The notes beneath the pieces are model-generated. The model did no database searches, was not told where the DNA came from, and worked only from the letters and a program-made list of their open reading frames with translations. DNA of 64,000 nt from an uncultured Oscillospiraceae bacterium (GTDB lineage: Bacteria > Bacillota > Clostridia > Oscillospirales > Acutalibacteraceae). Both the position numbers and the translations under genes were made by a program. The DNA is taken from NCBI GenBank assembly GCA_900543555.1, contig UQRL01000006.1, positions 1 to 64,000 on the forward strand, read 5' to 3'. Below, piece after piece: positions 44,847 through 52,965 of the stretch (positions are counted from its first letter, which is position 1; each line of letters opens with the position of its first letter).

Positions 44847-45452
44847 ATGGTACGCCAAGGGATGGCGCTGCTGCTGTGCCTGCTGCTCTGCGCCGGGCTG
44901 TGCGCCTGTCAGGAGGAGCAGCCGGGAAAAATTGACAACCTGTTTTCCTTTATCCTGGCGGAGGAGGAGGGGAAGCTCCTGCCCCGCCGGGGGGAGATCC
45001 TCTCCCCCATGGAGGATGTGCTGAAGGCTAACGGCTGGACCGAAAAGGACCTGGAGGAGGATCCCCTGGGAGACGGCCAGATTCTCACCGTTCCCTTGGA
45101 GGTGGAGGGCCTGCCGGAAGTCACCGAGCAGCTGCGCTTTGAGCCCCTGGAGGGAGATCCGGTTCTGTCGGGGGTCAGCTATCAAATCGCCCCGGGCGGG
45201 GAACCGGACGCCGCCTGGAAAGCCCTGGAGGACCAGCTTTCCGCTGTGTTGAAGGAGACAGACCAGGCGGGCCTGTTCACCCCGGACGCCAGCCTGGCCC
45301 AGGGGGAGGATGTGATCTGGGGGGACCGGGACGGCAACACCCTGAACATCAGCTTCAGCCTGGACGGGGAGGGCCAGCCCGGCCCGGCTGTCATCACCCT
45401 GCACAGCGGCGAGCTGACCAGCATGACCGTAGAAGCCCGGGAAAACCGGTAA
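44847..45452 (+). CDS. Lipoprotein of unknown function
   Basis: A protein of about 201 residues with a lipoprotein signal peptide (LLLCLLLCAGLCAC). The mature region is acidic with no recognised domain. Two starts are possible: ATG 44847 (GGGAGAG upstream) or TTG 44832 (GGGAGG, 7 nt). I favour the ATG. It is followed 115 bp later by the ZIP transporter gene, which has its own promoter. Confidence 0.75.
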   Translation: MVRQGMALLLCLLLCAGLCACQEEQPGKIDNLFSFILAEEEGKLLPRRGEILSPMEDVLKANGWTEKDLEEDPLGDGQILTVPLEVEGLPEVTEQLRFEPLEGDPVLSGVSYQIAPGGEPDAAWKALEDQLSAVLKETDQAGLFTPDASLAQGEDVIWGDRDGNTLNISFSLDGEGQPGPAVITLHSGELTSMTVEARENR

Positions 45453-45487
45453 CCCTCCCCGCGGCACGGGAAAACGCGCCCCTCCGT

Positions 45488-45516
45488 TTGACAAACGTTT
45501 GCCCGCTGTGTATAAT
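45488..45516 (+). promoter_or_regulatory. Strong promoter of the ZIP transporter gene
   Basis: Consensus TTGACA and TATAAT with a 17-bp spacer. A small AAACGTTT palindrome lies just after the -35. Confidence 0.8.
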
Positions 45517-45567
45517 GCGGAGTAGAAGCGGTTCGGTTAACATAACCAAAAGTGAGGAGGGGTTGGA

Positions 45568-46359
45568 ATGCAGCCAGTACTGTGGGCCGCCGCCGGGACG
45601 GGCTTTACCTGTTTGATGACCGTCCTGGGGGCCTCGATGGTCTTTTTCTTCCGCAAGCGCGTAACAGAGGGGGCCCAGCGGATTTTCCTGGGCTTTGCCG
45701 CCGGCGTGATGGTGGCTGCCTCGGTGTGGAGCCTGCTGATCCCCGCCATTGAGGAGGCGGAAAGCCAAGGTGTTCCGGGCTGGCTGCCCGCGGCGGGGGG
45801 CTTTCTTCTGGGGGTGGGCTTTCTCATGGCCCTGGACTCTGTGATGCCCCACCTGCACCTGGGCGCCGACCAGCCAGAGGGGCACTCCTCCTCTTGGAAG
45901 CGCACCACCCTGCTGGTTCTCGCGGTGACGCTGCACAACATCCCAGAGGGCATGGCCGTGGGCTTTTCCTTTGCCCTGGCGGCCCAGCACGGGGACGACC
46001 CCGCCCTGTACACGGGGGCTTTGGCCCTGGCGCTGGGCATGGGCCTGCAAAACTTCCCCGAAGGCGCCGCCATTTCCCTGCCCCTGCGGCAGGAGGGGCT
46101 GCCCGCCTGGAAGAGCTTTGTCTACGGGGGGCTTTCCGGCATTGTAGAGCCCCTCTTTGGCATTTTGGCGGTGTTGGCGGCGGGGAGCATTCAGCCCCTG
46201 CTGCCCTGGCTGCTGGCCTTTGCCGCCGGGGCCATGCTGTATGTGGTGGTGGAGGAGCTCATCCCAGAGGCCCATCTGGGGGAGCACTCCAACATTGGCA
46301 CCCTGGGGGTTATGGCGGGATTTCTGGTGATGATGGTGCTGGACGTGGCCCTGGGCTGA
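45568..46359 (+). CDS. ZIP-family divalent metal transporter
   Basis: A 263-residue membrane protein with about eight helices and the paired ZIP metal-site motifs HNIPEG (helix 4) and QNFPEG (helix 5), the His of the second motif being Gln as in ZupT-like proteins. It imports Zn2+ or similar metals. ATG at 45568 follows GAGGAGG. Monocistronic. Confidence 0.9.
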   Translation: MQPVLWAAAGTGFTCLMTVLGASMVFFFRKRVTEGAQRIFLGFAAGVMVAASVWSLLIPAIEEAESQGVPGWLPAAGGFLLGVGFLMALDSVMPHLHLGADQPEGHSSSWKRTTLLVLAVTLHNIPEGMAVGFSFALAAQHGDDPALYTGALALALGMGLQNFPEGAAISLPLRQEGLPAWKSFVYGGLSGIVEPLFGILAVLAAGSIQPLLPWLLAFAAGAMLYVVVEELIPEAHLGEHSNIGTLGVMAGFLVMMVLDVALG

Positions 46360-46389
46360 CCCTGCCCGGCCGATGGCATCCAAGCGCAA

Positions 46390-46426
46390 AAAACAAGGGG
46401 CACCCAGGCCGGGTGCCCCTTGTTTT
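46390..46426. terminator. Bidirectional terminator between ZIP and yitT genes
   Basis: Perfect 16-bp stem AAAACAAGGGGCACCC and complement, A/T-flanked. Confidence 0.9.
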
Positions 46427-46437
46427 GGGCTGGCGCC

Positions 46438-47328
46438 TCATTTTCTGCGGTTTCCATAGCGCTTGGGCAGGGTGAATCCCCGGCCGCGCACCTCGTTGAC
46501 CTGGCTGACCACCATAAAGGCATCCGGGTCAATCTCTGTCACCGTCTCGGTGAGCTTGGCCAGCTCCCGGTTGGAGACCACCGTCAGCACGGTGCAGCCC
46601 TCCTGCCCGCCATAGCCCCCCACACTTTTCAGCAAAGTGGTGCCCCGGTCCGCCTGGCGCTGGATGGCCCGGCTGATCTCCTCGTACTTCTGGCTGACCA
46701 CCTTCAGCTGCATCTGCCCCGTGCCCGCCATCAGGGTCTTGTTCAGGGTCAGGGTGTACAGCAGCACCAGCACCAGGCCGTAGAGCACCTGTTCCACATT
46801 GGAGAACAGGGCCTGCAGCAGCAGGATGGCGCAGTCGAAGGCATACAGGGAAATGGAGACCGGGATGCGCAGCTTTTTCTGCAGCACCAGGGGCGGGATG
46901 TCCATGCCGCCGGTGGAGGCCCCCGCCCGGATGACAATGCCAATGCCCGCGCCAATCATCACCCCGGCCAGCACCGTGGCCAGCAGGGGGTCCTCTGTCA
47001 GGCGCACCTCTCCCAGCGCCCCTTGCAGCACCGCCAAAATAAAGGGGTAGTAAAAGGAGCTGATGACCGTGGTCAGGGCAAAGACCTTGCCCAGCACCAG
47101 CAGCCCCGCCAGAAACATGGCCGCGTTGAACACCCCCACAAAGGCGGAAAGGGGCAGGCCGAAAAAGTATTGGGCGGCCAGCCCCAACCCCGTGGTGCCC
47201 CCGGTGATCAGCCCATTGGGCAGCACAAACAGGGCCACCGCCAGCGCGTACAGCGTGTTCCCCGCCAGCACCAGCAGCAGCTTCCAGGCCGCCTTTCCCA
47301 GCTTCTCCCTTGTCAAAGCGTCTTTCAT
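46438..47328 (-). CDS. YitT-family membrane protein
   Basis: A 296-residue protein with the YitT arrangement: about five or six N-terminal helices (DUF161 repeats, PNGLITGGTTGLGL) and a C-terminal DUF2179 cytoplasmic domain (STLLKSVGGYGGQE-like region, EIDPDAFMVVSQVNEVRGRGF). Function unknown. ATG at 47328 follows GGAAGG. Its leader carries a GC hairpin. Confidence 0.9.
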   Translation of the reverse strand: MKDALTREKLGKAAWKLLLVLAGNTLYALAVALFVLPNGLITGGTTGLGLAAQYFFGLPLSAFVGVFNAAMFLAGLLVLGKVFALTTVISSFYYPFILAVLQGALGEVRLTEDPLLATVLAGVMIGAGIGIVIRAGASTGGMDIPPLVLQKKLRIPVSISLYAFDCAILLLQALFSNVEQVLYGLVLVLLYTLTLNKTLMAGTGQMQLKVVSQKYEEISRAIQRQADRGTTLLKSVGGYGGQEGCTVLTVVSNRELAKLTETVTEIDPDAFMVVSQVNEVRGRGFTLPKRYGNRRK

Positions 47329-47365
47329 AACACTACTTCCTTCCTCTACTGTAATAAAGCAGAAA

Positions 47366-47390
47366 GGGACGGGCCGCCGCGGCCCGTCCC
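47366..47390 (-). promoter_or_regulatory. GC hairpin in the yitT leader, possible attenuator
   Basis: Perfect 10-bp arms GGGACGGGCC/GGCCCGTCCC, followed on the minus strand by TTTCTGCTTTATT. It lies about 40 nt before the start codon and downstream of the promoter at 47460-47488. Confidence 0.45.
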
Positions 47391-47459
47391 CCTATCGCAT
47401 TTCCTGTTCTGTTACCGGTCTGTTCTCTATCAAAGCCAGGTCCCCCTTTTATCCGTCTT

Positions 47460-47488
47460 ATCATACCAGAAAAACCTCCAAATGGCAA
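47460..47488 (-). promoter_or_regulatory. Promoter of yitT
   Basis: TTGCCA and TATGAT with a 17-bp spacer on the minus strand, leaving a leader of about 125 nt. Confidence 0.6.
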
Positions 47489-47500
47489 GCGGCCCCACCG

Positions 47501-47529
47501 TTGCAAAACAGCCCCGGCAGAGGTATGAT
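47501..47529 (+). promoter_or_regulatory. Promoter of the frameshifted small gene
   Basis: TTGCAA and TATGAT with a 17-bp spacer, back to back with the yitT promoter. Confidence 0.65.
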
Positions 47530-47560
47530 AAAGGGGAAACAAAAAAAGGAGGCGTTTTCC

Positions 47561-47759
47561 ATGAGCATCATCCCCACGCCGGCCCAGGCCATGGAATGGG
47601 TCCGGCGCTATAACCAGGAGGAGTTCCACCTGCACCACGCCAAGACCGTGGGATGGGTGCTGGGCTGCCTGGGCGCCCGCTCCGCCCCCCCTGGCCCTGG
47701 AGGAACAGGTGCAGGCCGCCTATGAAAAGCGCCTGGCGGACTGCAAAGCGAAAGCCTGA
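47561..47759 (+). pseudogene. Small gene frameshifted at a C7 tract
   Basis: A good promoter and GGAGG precede ATG 47561. The frame runs 54 codons and shifts at a run of seven C (about 47684-47691). With six C the frame would continue as LALEEQVQAAYEKRLADCKAKA-like sequence to the TGA at 47759, giving about 65 residues. The opening (IPTPAQAMEWVRRYNQEEFHLHHA) resembles the start of HD-domain proteins, but the rest of an HD domain is missing. This may be a homopolymer error, slippage variation or decay. Confidence 0.5.
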
Positions 47760-47768
47760 TAAACTGGA

Positions 47769-47797
47769 AATCCCCCGGAAAACCCGGGGGATTTTTT
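47769..47797. terminator. Bidirectional terminator
   Basis: AATCCCCCGG/CCCGGGGGATT stem with T6 on the plus strand, between convergent genes. Confidence 0.85.
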
Positions 47798-47807
47798 GCT
47801 GCCGTAT

Positions 47808-48242
47808 TCACAGCCCCTGCTCGAAGTGGGCCTCCCCGCTGGGGGAAAAGCCCATTTTTTGGTACAGGGCCTGGGCGGGGGCGTTGTCCTCCCCGGTGAG
47901 CACCGTGACGGCCTCCACGCCCTCGTGGCGGCAGGCGTCCAGGAAAGCCTCCAGCAGCTGCCGGGCCACGCCCTGGCGGCGGCAGCCGGGGCAGACGTAC
48001 AGCTCCGTCACCTCGGCAGAGGGCCGAGAGTAGCAGGCGGAGCGCTTCAACAGCCCGCAGAGGAAGCCCGCCGGCTCCCCGGCCACAAAGGCAAGCAGCA
48101 CCCGCTCGGGCCCGGGGCGGGCCAAAGCCAAAGCAGCCTCCTGGGGGGAGGCCACCCCCTCCCCGTTAAAGGCCAGATTCAGCGCAAAGAACACCTGGGC
48201 GTCCTGGGCTGTGGCGCCGCGAATCTGCACCGCGTTTTCCAT
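47808..48242 (-). CDS. GNAT-family N-acetyltransferase
   Basis: A 144-residue GNAT fold with the acetyl-CoA-binding motif A, VCPGCRRQGVARQLLEAFL (R/Q-x-x-G-x-A pattern), and motif B ending ALYQKMGF. ATG at 48242 follows GGGAGG; a longer frame upstream lacks an SD. Substrate unknown. Confidence 0.9.
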   Translation of the reverse strand: MENAVQIRGATAQDAQVFFALNLAFNGEGVASPQEAALALARPGPERVLLAFVAGEPAGFLCGLLKRSACYSRPSAEVTELYVCPGCRRQGVARQLLEAFLDACRHEGVEAVTVLTGEDNAPAQALYQKMGFSPSGEAHFEQGL

Positions 48243-48263
48243 GGGTTTCCCTCCCCGCAAAAA

Positions 48264-48290
48264 GGGAGCCGCCAGCGAGACGGCTCCTCC
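48264..48290 (-). terminator. Terminator of the pyruvate kinase gene
   Basis: GGAGCCG/CGGCTCC stem followed on the minus strand by CTTTTT. Confidence 0.75.
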
Positions 48291-48323
48291 TTGTTTCAGC
48301 TTTTAGGATTTCTCCCAGCCGGT

Positions 48324-50069
48324 TCAGCAGGCGCTGACCCGCCCTGTCTTGGCGTCCAGGGTGACTACGGCGCCGCTTTTCAGCAGGTCTGTGGCATGCT
48401 CCGCCCCAGTGATGACGGGCTTGTCCATGGCCAGGCCCACAATGGCCGCGTGGGAGTTGGCGCCCCCCTCCTCGGTGATGATGCCAGAGCTGCGCCGCAG
48501 GTACTCCACAATGGTGTTGTTGGTCTCAGGCACTACCAGGATGTCCCCGTCCCGAAAGCGCTTGGGGATATCGGACAGGCGCTTGCACACGCACAGCCGG
48601 GCGGAGACACTCTGCTCGGTAACCCCTTCGCCGGTGAGGAGCACATGGCCCACCACATGGACCTTCATCATATTGGTGGTGCCGGAGATGCCCAGGGGCA
48701 CGCCGGCGGTGATGACCACCAGGTCGCCGCTCTTCACCAGGCCGGTCTGCTCGGCGGCGTCTACAGCCCGCTCGAACAGGGTGTCGGTGTCGGTGACCTC
48801 GTCGATGAGCATGGGCACCACGCCCCAGGAGAGGTTCAGCTGGCGCCAGACGTGCTTCTCGGTGGTGCAGCCCACAATGGGGTACAGCGGCCGGAACTTG
48901 GAAAGCTGCCGGGCCGTCACGCCGGACTTGGTCACCGTCAGAATGGCCTTGGCCCCCAGGTCATGGGCCGTGGTGCAGGTGGCGTGGGAGATGGCGTTGG
49001 TCACATCGAAGGCCACGTCGCTGTTATCCCGCGAATTAAACCGCTTGATGTAGTTGATGCTCTGCTCGGCCCGCTCAGCAATGCGCACCATGGTTTCCAA
49101 TGCCTCCACCGGGTACTTGCCCGCGGCGGTCTCGCCGGAAAGCATAATGCAGCTGGTGCCGTCATAGATGGCGTTGGCCACGTCGGTGGCCTCGGCCCGG
49201 GTGGGCCGGGGGTTCTTCATCATGGAGTCCAGCATCTGGGTGGCGGTGACCACCTGCTTGCCCGCCAGGTAGGACTTCTGGATCAGCTGCTTTTGCAGCA
49301 CGGGCACATCCTCCAGGGGGATCTCCACGCCCATGTCGCCCCGGGCCACCATGATGCCGTCCACCACCCGGAGGATCTCGTCGATGTTTTCCACGCCCTC
49401 CATGTTCTCAATCTTGGCGATGATGTTCATGGAATGGCACTCATATTCCTTCAAAATGTGGCGGATCTCCAGGATGTCCTCGGCAGAGCGGGTGAAGGAG
49501 GCGGCGATGTAGTCAAAGCCGTTCTCAATGCCGAAGATGATGTCCGAGCGGTCCTGCTCGCTGATAAAGGGCATGGAGAGCTTGGTGCCAGGAACATTGA
49601 TGCCCTTGTGGTTGGAGACCCGGCCGCCGTTTAAAACGGTACATACAATATCTGTCTCTGAAACGTGCTCGGCCCGCATCTCCACCAGGCCGTCGTCAAT
49701 CAGCACCCGGGCCCCCGCCTTCAAATCCTTGGGCAGGTCCTTGTAGGTGATGGAGACGATCTTGTCATCGCCCTCCACCTCCCGGGTGGTCAGGGTGAAG
49801 GTGTCGCCGGCCTCCAGCTCGATGGGGCCGTTTTTAAAGGTCTTTACCCGGATCTCCGGGCCCTTGGTATCCAGAATGGTGGCCACAGGCAGGCCCAGTT
49901 CCTCCCGCAGGCGGGTGACAGCCTCCAGCTTTTTCGCGGCGTCCTCATGGGTACAGTGGGAAAAGTTGAACCGGGCGGCGTTCATGCCCCCCAGCATCAG
50001 CCGGCGAAGGACGGCCTCGTCCTCCGTGGCAGGCCCCAGCGTACAGATGATCTTTGTCTTTCTCAGCAT
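48324..50069 (-). CDS. pyk: Pyruvate kinase with C-terminal PEP-utiliser-like domain
   Basis: A 581-residue pyruvate kinase (PEP + ADP to pyruvate + ATP). The barrel and signature segment IIAKIENMEGVENIDEI (catalytic Lys) and MVARGDMGVE are intact. After about residue 475 there is an added domain with EEGGANSHAAIVGLA, like the phosphohistidine domain of PEP-utilising enzymes, common in Bacillus and clostridial enzymes. ATG at 50069, weak AGGAAAGG SD. Monocistronic with an extended -10 promoter. Confidence 0.95.
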   Translation of the reverse strand: MLRKTKIICTLGPATEDEAVLRRLMLGGMNAARFNFSHCTHEDAAKKLEAVTRLREELGLPVATILDTKGPEIRVKTFKNGPIELEAGDTFTLTTREVEGDDKIVSITYKDLPKDLKAGARVLIDDGLVEMRAEHVSETDIVCTVLNGGRVSNHKGINVPGTKLSMPFISEQDRSDIIFGIENGFDYIAASFTRSAEDILEIRHILKEYECHSMNIIAKIENMEGVENIDEILRVVDGIMVARGDMGVEIPLEDVPVLQKQLIQKSYLAGKQVVTATQMLDSMMKNPRPTRAEATDVANAIYDGTSCIMLSGETAAGKYPVEALETMVRIAERAEQSINYIKRFNSRDNSDVAFDVTNAISHATCTTAHDLGAKAILTVTKSGVTARQLSKFRPLYPIVGCTTEKHVWRQLNLSWGVVPMLIDEVTDTDTLFERAVDAAEQTGLVKSGDLVVITAGVPLGISGTTNMMKVHVVGHVLLTGEGVTEQSVSARLCVCKRLSDIPKRFRDGDILVVPETNNTIVEYLRRSSGIITEEGGANSHAAIVGLAMDKPVITGAEHATDLLKSGAVVTLDAKTGRVSAC

Positions 50070-50171
50070 AGTGTGTCATCCTTTCCTGTGATCTTCCCCG
50101 TTACCGCGCGTTTTCCTGGAGGGGATGGTTCCGAAAATTCCGCTTGCGCAGCATGAAGTGAATTTACTCTT

Positions 50172-50180
50172 ATTATAGCA
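50172..50180 (-). promoter_or_regulatory. Extended -10 promoter of pyk
   Basis: TGCTATAAT on the minus strand (TGn plus consensus -10); no good -35. The leader is about 100 nt. Confidence 0.6.
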
Positions 50181-50225
50181 TAGATCTCCGCCGCCGTCAT
50201 CCATTTTCCATTCCCTGACAAAAAT

Positions 50226-50954
50226 TTAACATCCCGCACATCCCTGCAAACAGCCCCGCAGGTACTCCAGCTCTTGGCCGCGGGTCTCGGGGCCGCTGTG
50301 GCCCGGCAGTGCCAGGGAAAACTCCAGGGAGGAGAGCAGCTCCAGCAGGGCCCTGAGGCGGGCAGGGTCATAGCCGGCCCCCGGCTGGTAGAGGTCCTCA
50401 CAGTCGGCGTCCCCCAACGCCAGCACCCCCTCCTGGGGCACATGGACCAGCAGCCCGTCCCGGGAATGGGGGGTGTCCCGGCAGAACAGGCGGCAGTCCA
50501 CCCCGCCCAGGTGGAGCGTCAGCTCTCCCTCCACCTCCATCTCCGCCAGGGAGACGGAAACCGCCCCCAGGTCCGGGTACTCCCGGCGGATGTGCTCATT
50601 GCAAAAGGGGATGTCCTCCCCCCGGCGCTCCCGCTGGGCCATGGCTTCGGGGGTCCACTCCCAAGCCCGCACCTGGCGCAGCTTCCGGTTGGTGAGGGCG
50701 GAGGCCAGCGTCACCCCCTGGACCGCCCCCAGGCCGAAGGTGTGGTCCCAGTGCCAGTGGGTGACGGCGGTAAAATCCGGCAGGGGCAGGCCCCGCTTCT
50801 CCAGGGCGGCGTAAAACTGGGCCACATGGGCCGGGGAGCTGCCCGCGTCCACCGCCAGGCTCCGCCGGTCCCCCCGGATGTAGTAAAGGCTGGGCCGGTC
50901 CCGCTCTTCCTCCCAGGGCAGGCACCACACCCGCTGTGTCACTTGCTTCAGCAC
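50226..50954 (-). CDS. Metallo-beta-lactamase-fold hydrolase
   Basis: A 242-residue MBL-fold protein with THWHWDHT (H-x-H-x-D-H), a His in CRDTPHSRDG, Asp in ALGDADCED and the final LPGHSGPE, so both metal sites are complete. GTG start at 50954 after GGGAGTGA, only a few bp past the rsmI stop, so it is the last gene of the DarA-to-RsmI block. Substrate unknown. Confidence 0.88.
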   Translation of the reverse strand: MLKQVTQRVWCLPWEEERDRPSLYYIRGDRRSLAVDAGSSPAHVAQFYAALEKRGLPLPDFTAVTHWHWDHTFGLGAVQGVTLASALTNRKLRQVRAWEWTPEAMAQRERRGEDIPFCNEHIRREYPDLGAVSVSLAEMEVEGELTLHLGGVDCRLFCRDTPHSRDGLLVHVPQEGVLALGDADCEDLYQPGAGYDPARLRALLELLSSLEFSLALPGHSGPETRGQELEYLRGCLQGCAGC

Positions 50955-50960
50955 GGCGGC

Positions 50961-51815
50961 TCACTCCCTTTCCATCAGCCGGCGGTAAATCTCCCCTTTT
51001 TTAAAGCCGGTCTCCTGGGCGGCCTCTTTGGCGGCCTCGCTGGCGGAAAGCCCTCCCGCCCCCAGAGAGCGGGCCAGTTCCACCGCCTCCTCCAGGGTGT
51101 ACTCCCGCTCCGCCGCCGCGGGCGCCTGGGCCCCGGCCACCACCAGCACGAACTCCCCCCGGGGCTCCGTCTCCCGGTAGTGGGCGGCGGCCTCTCCCAG
51201 GGTGGTGCGCCACACCTCCTCGTGGACCTTGGTCAGCTCCCGGCACAGGGCGATGGGCCGGTCCGGCCCAAAAAGCCTGGCAAAGTCCGAGAGGGTCTTG
51301 CGCAGCTTGTGGGGGGCCTCGTAGAAGATCATGGTGCGCTGCTCCTGGGCCACGGCCTCCAGGTGCTCCTTGCGGCTGCGCTTGTTCACGCTGAGGAACC
51401 CCTCAAAGGTAAAGCGCCCGGTGGGCAGCCCGCTGATGGCCAGGGCAGAGAGGGCCGCCGTGGGGCCGGGCACCACATACACCGGCAGCCCCGCCGCGGC
51501 GCAGGCGGCCACCAGGGTCTCCCCCGGGTCGGAGATGGCGGGCATCCCCGCGTCGGAGACCAGGGCGCAGGTCTGGCCCTCCCGGAGCCGGGCCACAATC
51601 AGCGGGCCGTGCTCCAGCTTGTTGTGCTCGAAATAACTGACCAGCGGCTTCTTTATGCCAAAGTGGTTCAGCAGCCGCAGGGTGACCCGGGTGTCCTCCG
51701 CGGCGATAAAGTCCGCCTGCTCCAGCGTCTCCCGTGCCCGGGGGGAAAAGTCCCCCAGGTTGCCAATGGGCGTGCCCACCACATACAGGGCGCCCGGCTC
51801 CAATGTCTGTCCCAC
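50961..51815 (-). CDS. rsmI: 16S rRNA (cytidine1402-2'-O)-methyltransferase
   Basis: A 284-residue SAM-dependent tetrapyrrole-methylase-fold enzyme with GTPIGNLGD at the N-terminus, SDAGMPAISDPG and the GPTAALSALAISGLP segment typical of RsmI. It methylates the ribose of C1402 in the decoding centre. GTG start at 51815 after GGGGAG. It follows trmN6 by 12 bp. Confidence 0.93.
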   Translation of the reverse strand: MGQTLEPGALYVVGTPIGNLGDFSPRARETLEQADFIAAEDTRVTLRLLNHFGIKKPLVSYFEHNKLEHGPLIVARLREGQTCALVSDAGMPAISDPGETLVAACAAAGLPVYVVPGPTAALSALAISGLPTGRFTFEGFLSVNKRSRKEHLEAVAQEQRTMIFYEAPHKLRKTLSDFARLFGPDRPIALCRELTKVHEEVWRTTLGEAAAHYRETEPRGEFVLVVAGAQAPAAAEREYTLEEAVELARSLGAGGLSASEAAKEAAQETGFKKGEIYRRLMERE

Positions 51816-51827
51816 GCTTTGCTCCCC

Positions 51828-52586
51828 CTATCGTCTTTGATGCTCCGGGTTGTCCCGGTAGTCCCCGTAAATGGCCTCCAGCTCCCCGGTGGGGCGGCCG
51901 TCCTCCCCCTCTAAAAGGAGCACGGGCCCCACGTCCATGCCGGGCCTGCCGCCCCGGCGGCACTCCAGCAGAAGCAGAAAGGGCGCTTTGCCCGGCCGCT
52001 GCTGGCATAGCCGCAGCCGCTTGGGCTCCAGCTGAAAGCGTTGGAAAAGCCCCACCGCCTCCCCCAGCCGCTGGGGCCGCAGGCACAGGCACAGCCTGCC
52101 CCCAAAGCGCAGGGCGCAGCGGGCCTCCCGGGCCAGGTCCTCCAGGGAAAGGGTGTCCCCCTGGCGGGCGGTGCGCCGGGCCGCGTCCCCGCAGGGGATG
52201 CCCGCCCCCGGCGGGGTGTAGGGCGGGTTGCAGGCAATGCCGTCCAGGCTGCCTGCCGGGAAAAGGTCCGAAAGCCGGCGGGCGTCCCCCCGCACAATGC
52301 CCACCGTGGCGGAAAAGCCGTTTTCCGCCACCGAGCGCTCCGCCTGCTGGGCGGCCTTCTCCTGCAGTTCCACCCCAGTGATGGACCCGGCTTGGGTGCG
52401 CACCCGCCACAGCAGGGGAATCACCCCGCAGCCGGTGCCCAGGTCTGCCCAGCGCTCCCCCGGGCGGGGGGCGGCGAAGTGGGCCAGCAGCACGGCGTCC
52501 GTTCCAAAGCCGTGCTCTGGGCTTACCAGCACCCTGGCCCCGCCGCAAAGGGGCTCCCAATGGGTGTTTTCCAACAGCGGATTCAC
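51828..52586 (-). CDS. trmN6: tRNA1(Val) (adenine37-N6)-methyltransferase family protein
   Basis: A 252-residue class I methyltransferase (YfiC/YabB family) with the SAM motif LGTGCGVIPLL and the catalytic NPPYTPPG (N-P-P-Y for base-amino methylation). GTG start at 52586 with AAAGGAGG 8 nt upstream. In Bacillus the homologue is also beside rsmI. It lies just behind the ferredoxin terminator, so it probably depends on read-through or an unseen promoter. Confidence 0.88.
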   Translation of the reverse strand: MNPLLENTHWEPLCGGARVLVSPEHGFGTDAVLLAHFAAPRPGERWADLGTGCGVIPLLWRVRTQAGSITGVELQEKAAQQAERSVAENGFSATVGIVRGDARRLSDLFPAGSLDGIACNPPYTPPGAGIPCGDAARRTARQGDTLSLEDLAREARCALRFGGRLCLCLRPQRLGEAVGLFQRFQLEPKRLRLCQQRPGKAPFLLLLECRRGGRPGMDVGPVLLLEGEDGRPTGELEAIYGDYRDNPEHQRR

Positions 52587-52615
52587 CCGCCTTCCCTCCT
52601 TTCAGGCAAAAAGAA

Positions 52616-52648
52616 GAGCCCGCAGGGGAACAAGCCCCCGCCGGGCTC
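52616..52648 (-). terminator. Terminator of the ferredoxin gene
   Basis: GAGCCCG/CGGGCTC stem with inner GGGG/CCCC pairing, followed on the minus strand by TTCTTTTTG. Confidence 0.75.
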
Positions 52649-52678
52649 CGCTTTTTTGAAATTGTTCCGGCCCGAAGC

Positions 52679-52849
52679 TCAGCCCTCTTGGGGAGCGCCC
52701 ACGGGGCAGGTGCCGGCGCAAGCGCCGCAGTCAATGCAGGTATCGGGATCGATCACATATTTGCCGTCGCCTTCGGAGATCGCTCCAACGGGGCAATCGC
52801 TGGCGCAAGCGCCGCAAGCAATACATTCATCACTGATCACATAGGGCAT
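52679..52849 (-). CDS. 2[4Fe-4S] ferredoxin
   Basis: A 56-residue clostridial-type ferredoxin with two C-x2-C-x2-C-x3-C-P motifs (CIACGACASDCP and CIDCGACAGTCP). It carries low-potential electrons for fermentative oxidoreductases and hydrogenases in the cytoplasm. ATG at 52849 follows GGAGGT. It has its own promoter and terminator, so it is an independent unit inside the RicT-TrmN6 block. Confidence 0.95.
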   Translation of the reverse strand: MPYVISDECIACGACASDCPVGAISEGDGKYVIDPDTCIDCGACAGTCPVGAPQEG

Positions 52850-52880
52850 GGGGAACACCTCCATTTAGATTTTCAAGTTC

Positions 52881-52908
52881 ATTGTAACACATTTTGCTCA
52901 AAATGCAA
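52881..52908 (-). promoter_or_regulatory. Promoter of the ferredoxin gene
   Basis: TTGCAT and TACAAT with a 16-bp spacer on the minus strand. Confidence 0.6.
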
Positions 52909-52965
52909 GTGTTTTTCCTTTTTCTTACCATTCTGCCAGCTGTTCCCCGGGGGCGGGCCCGCCTT

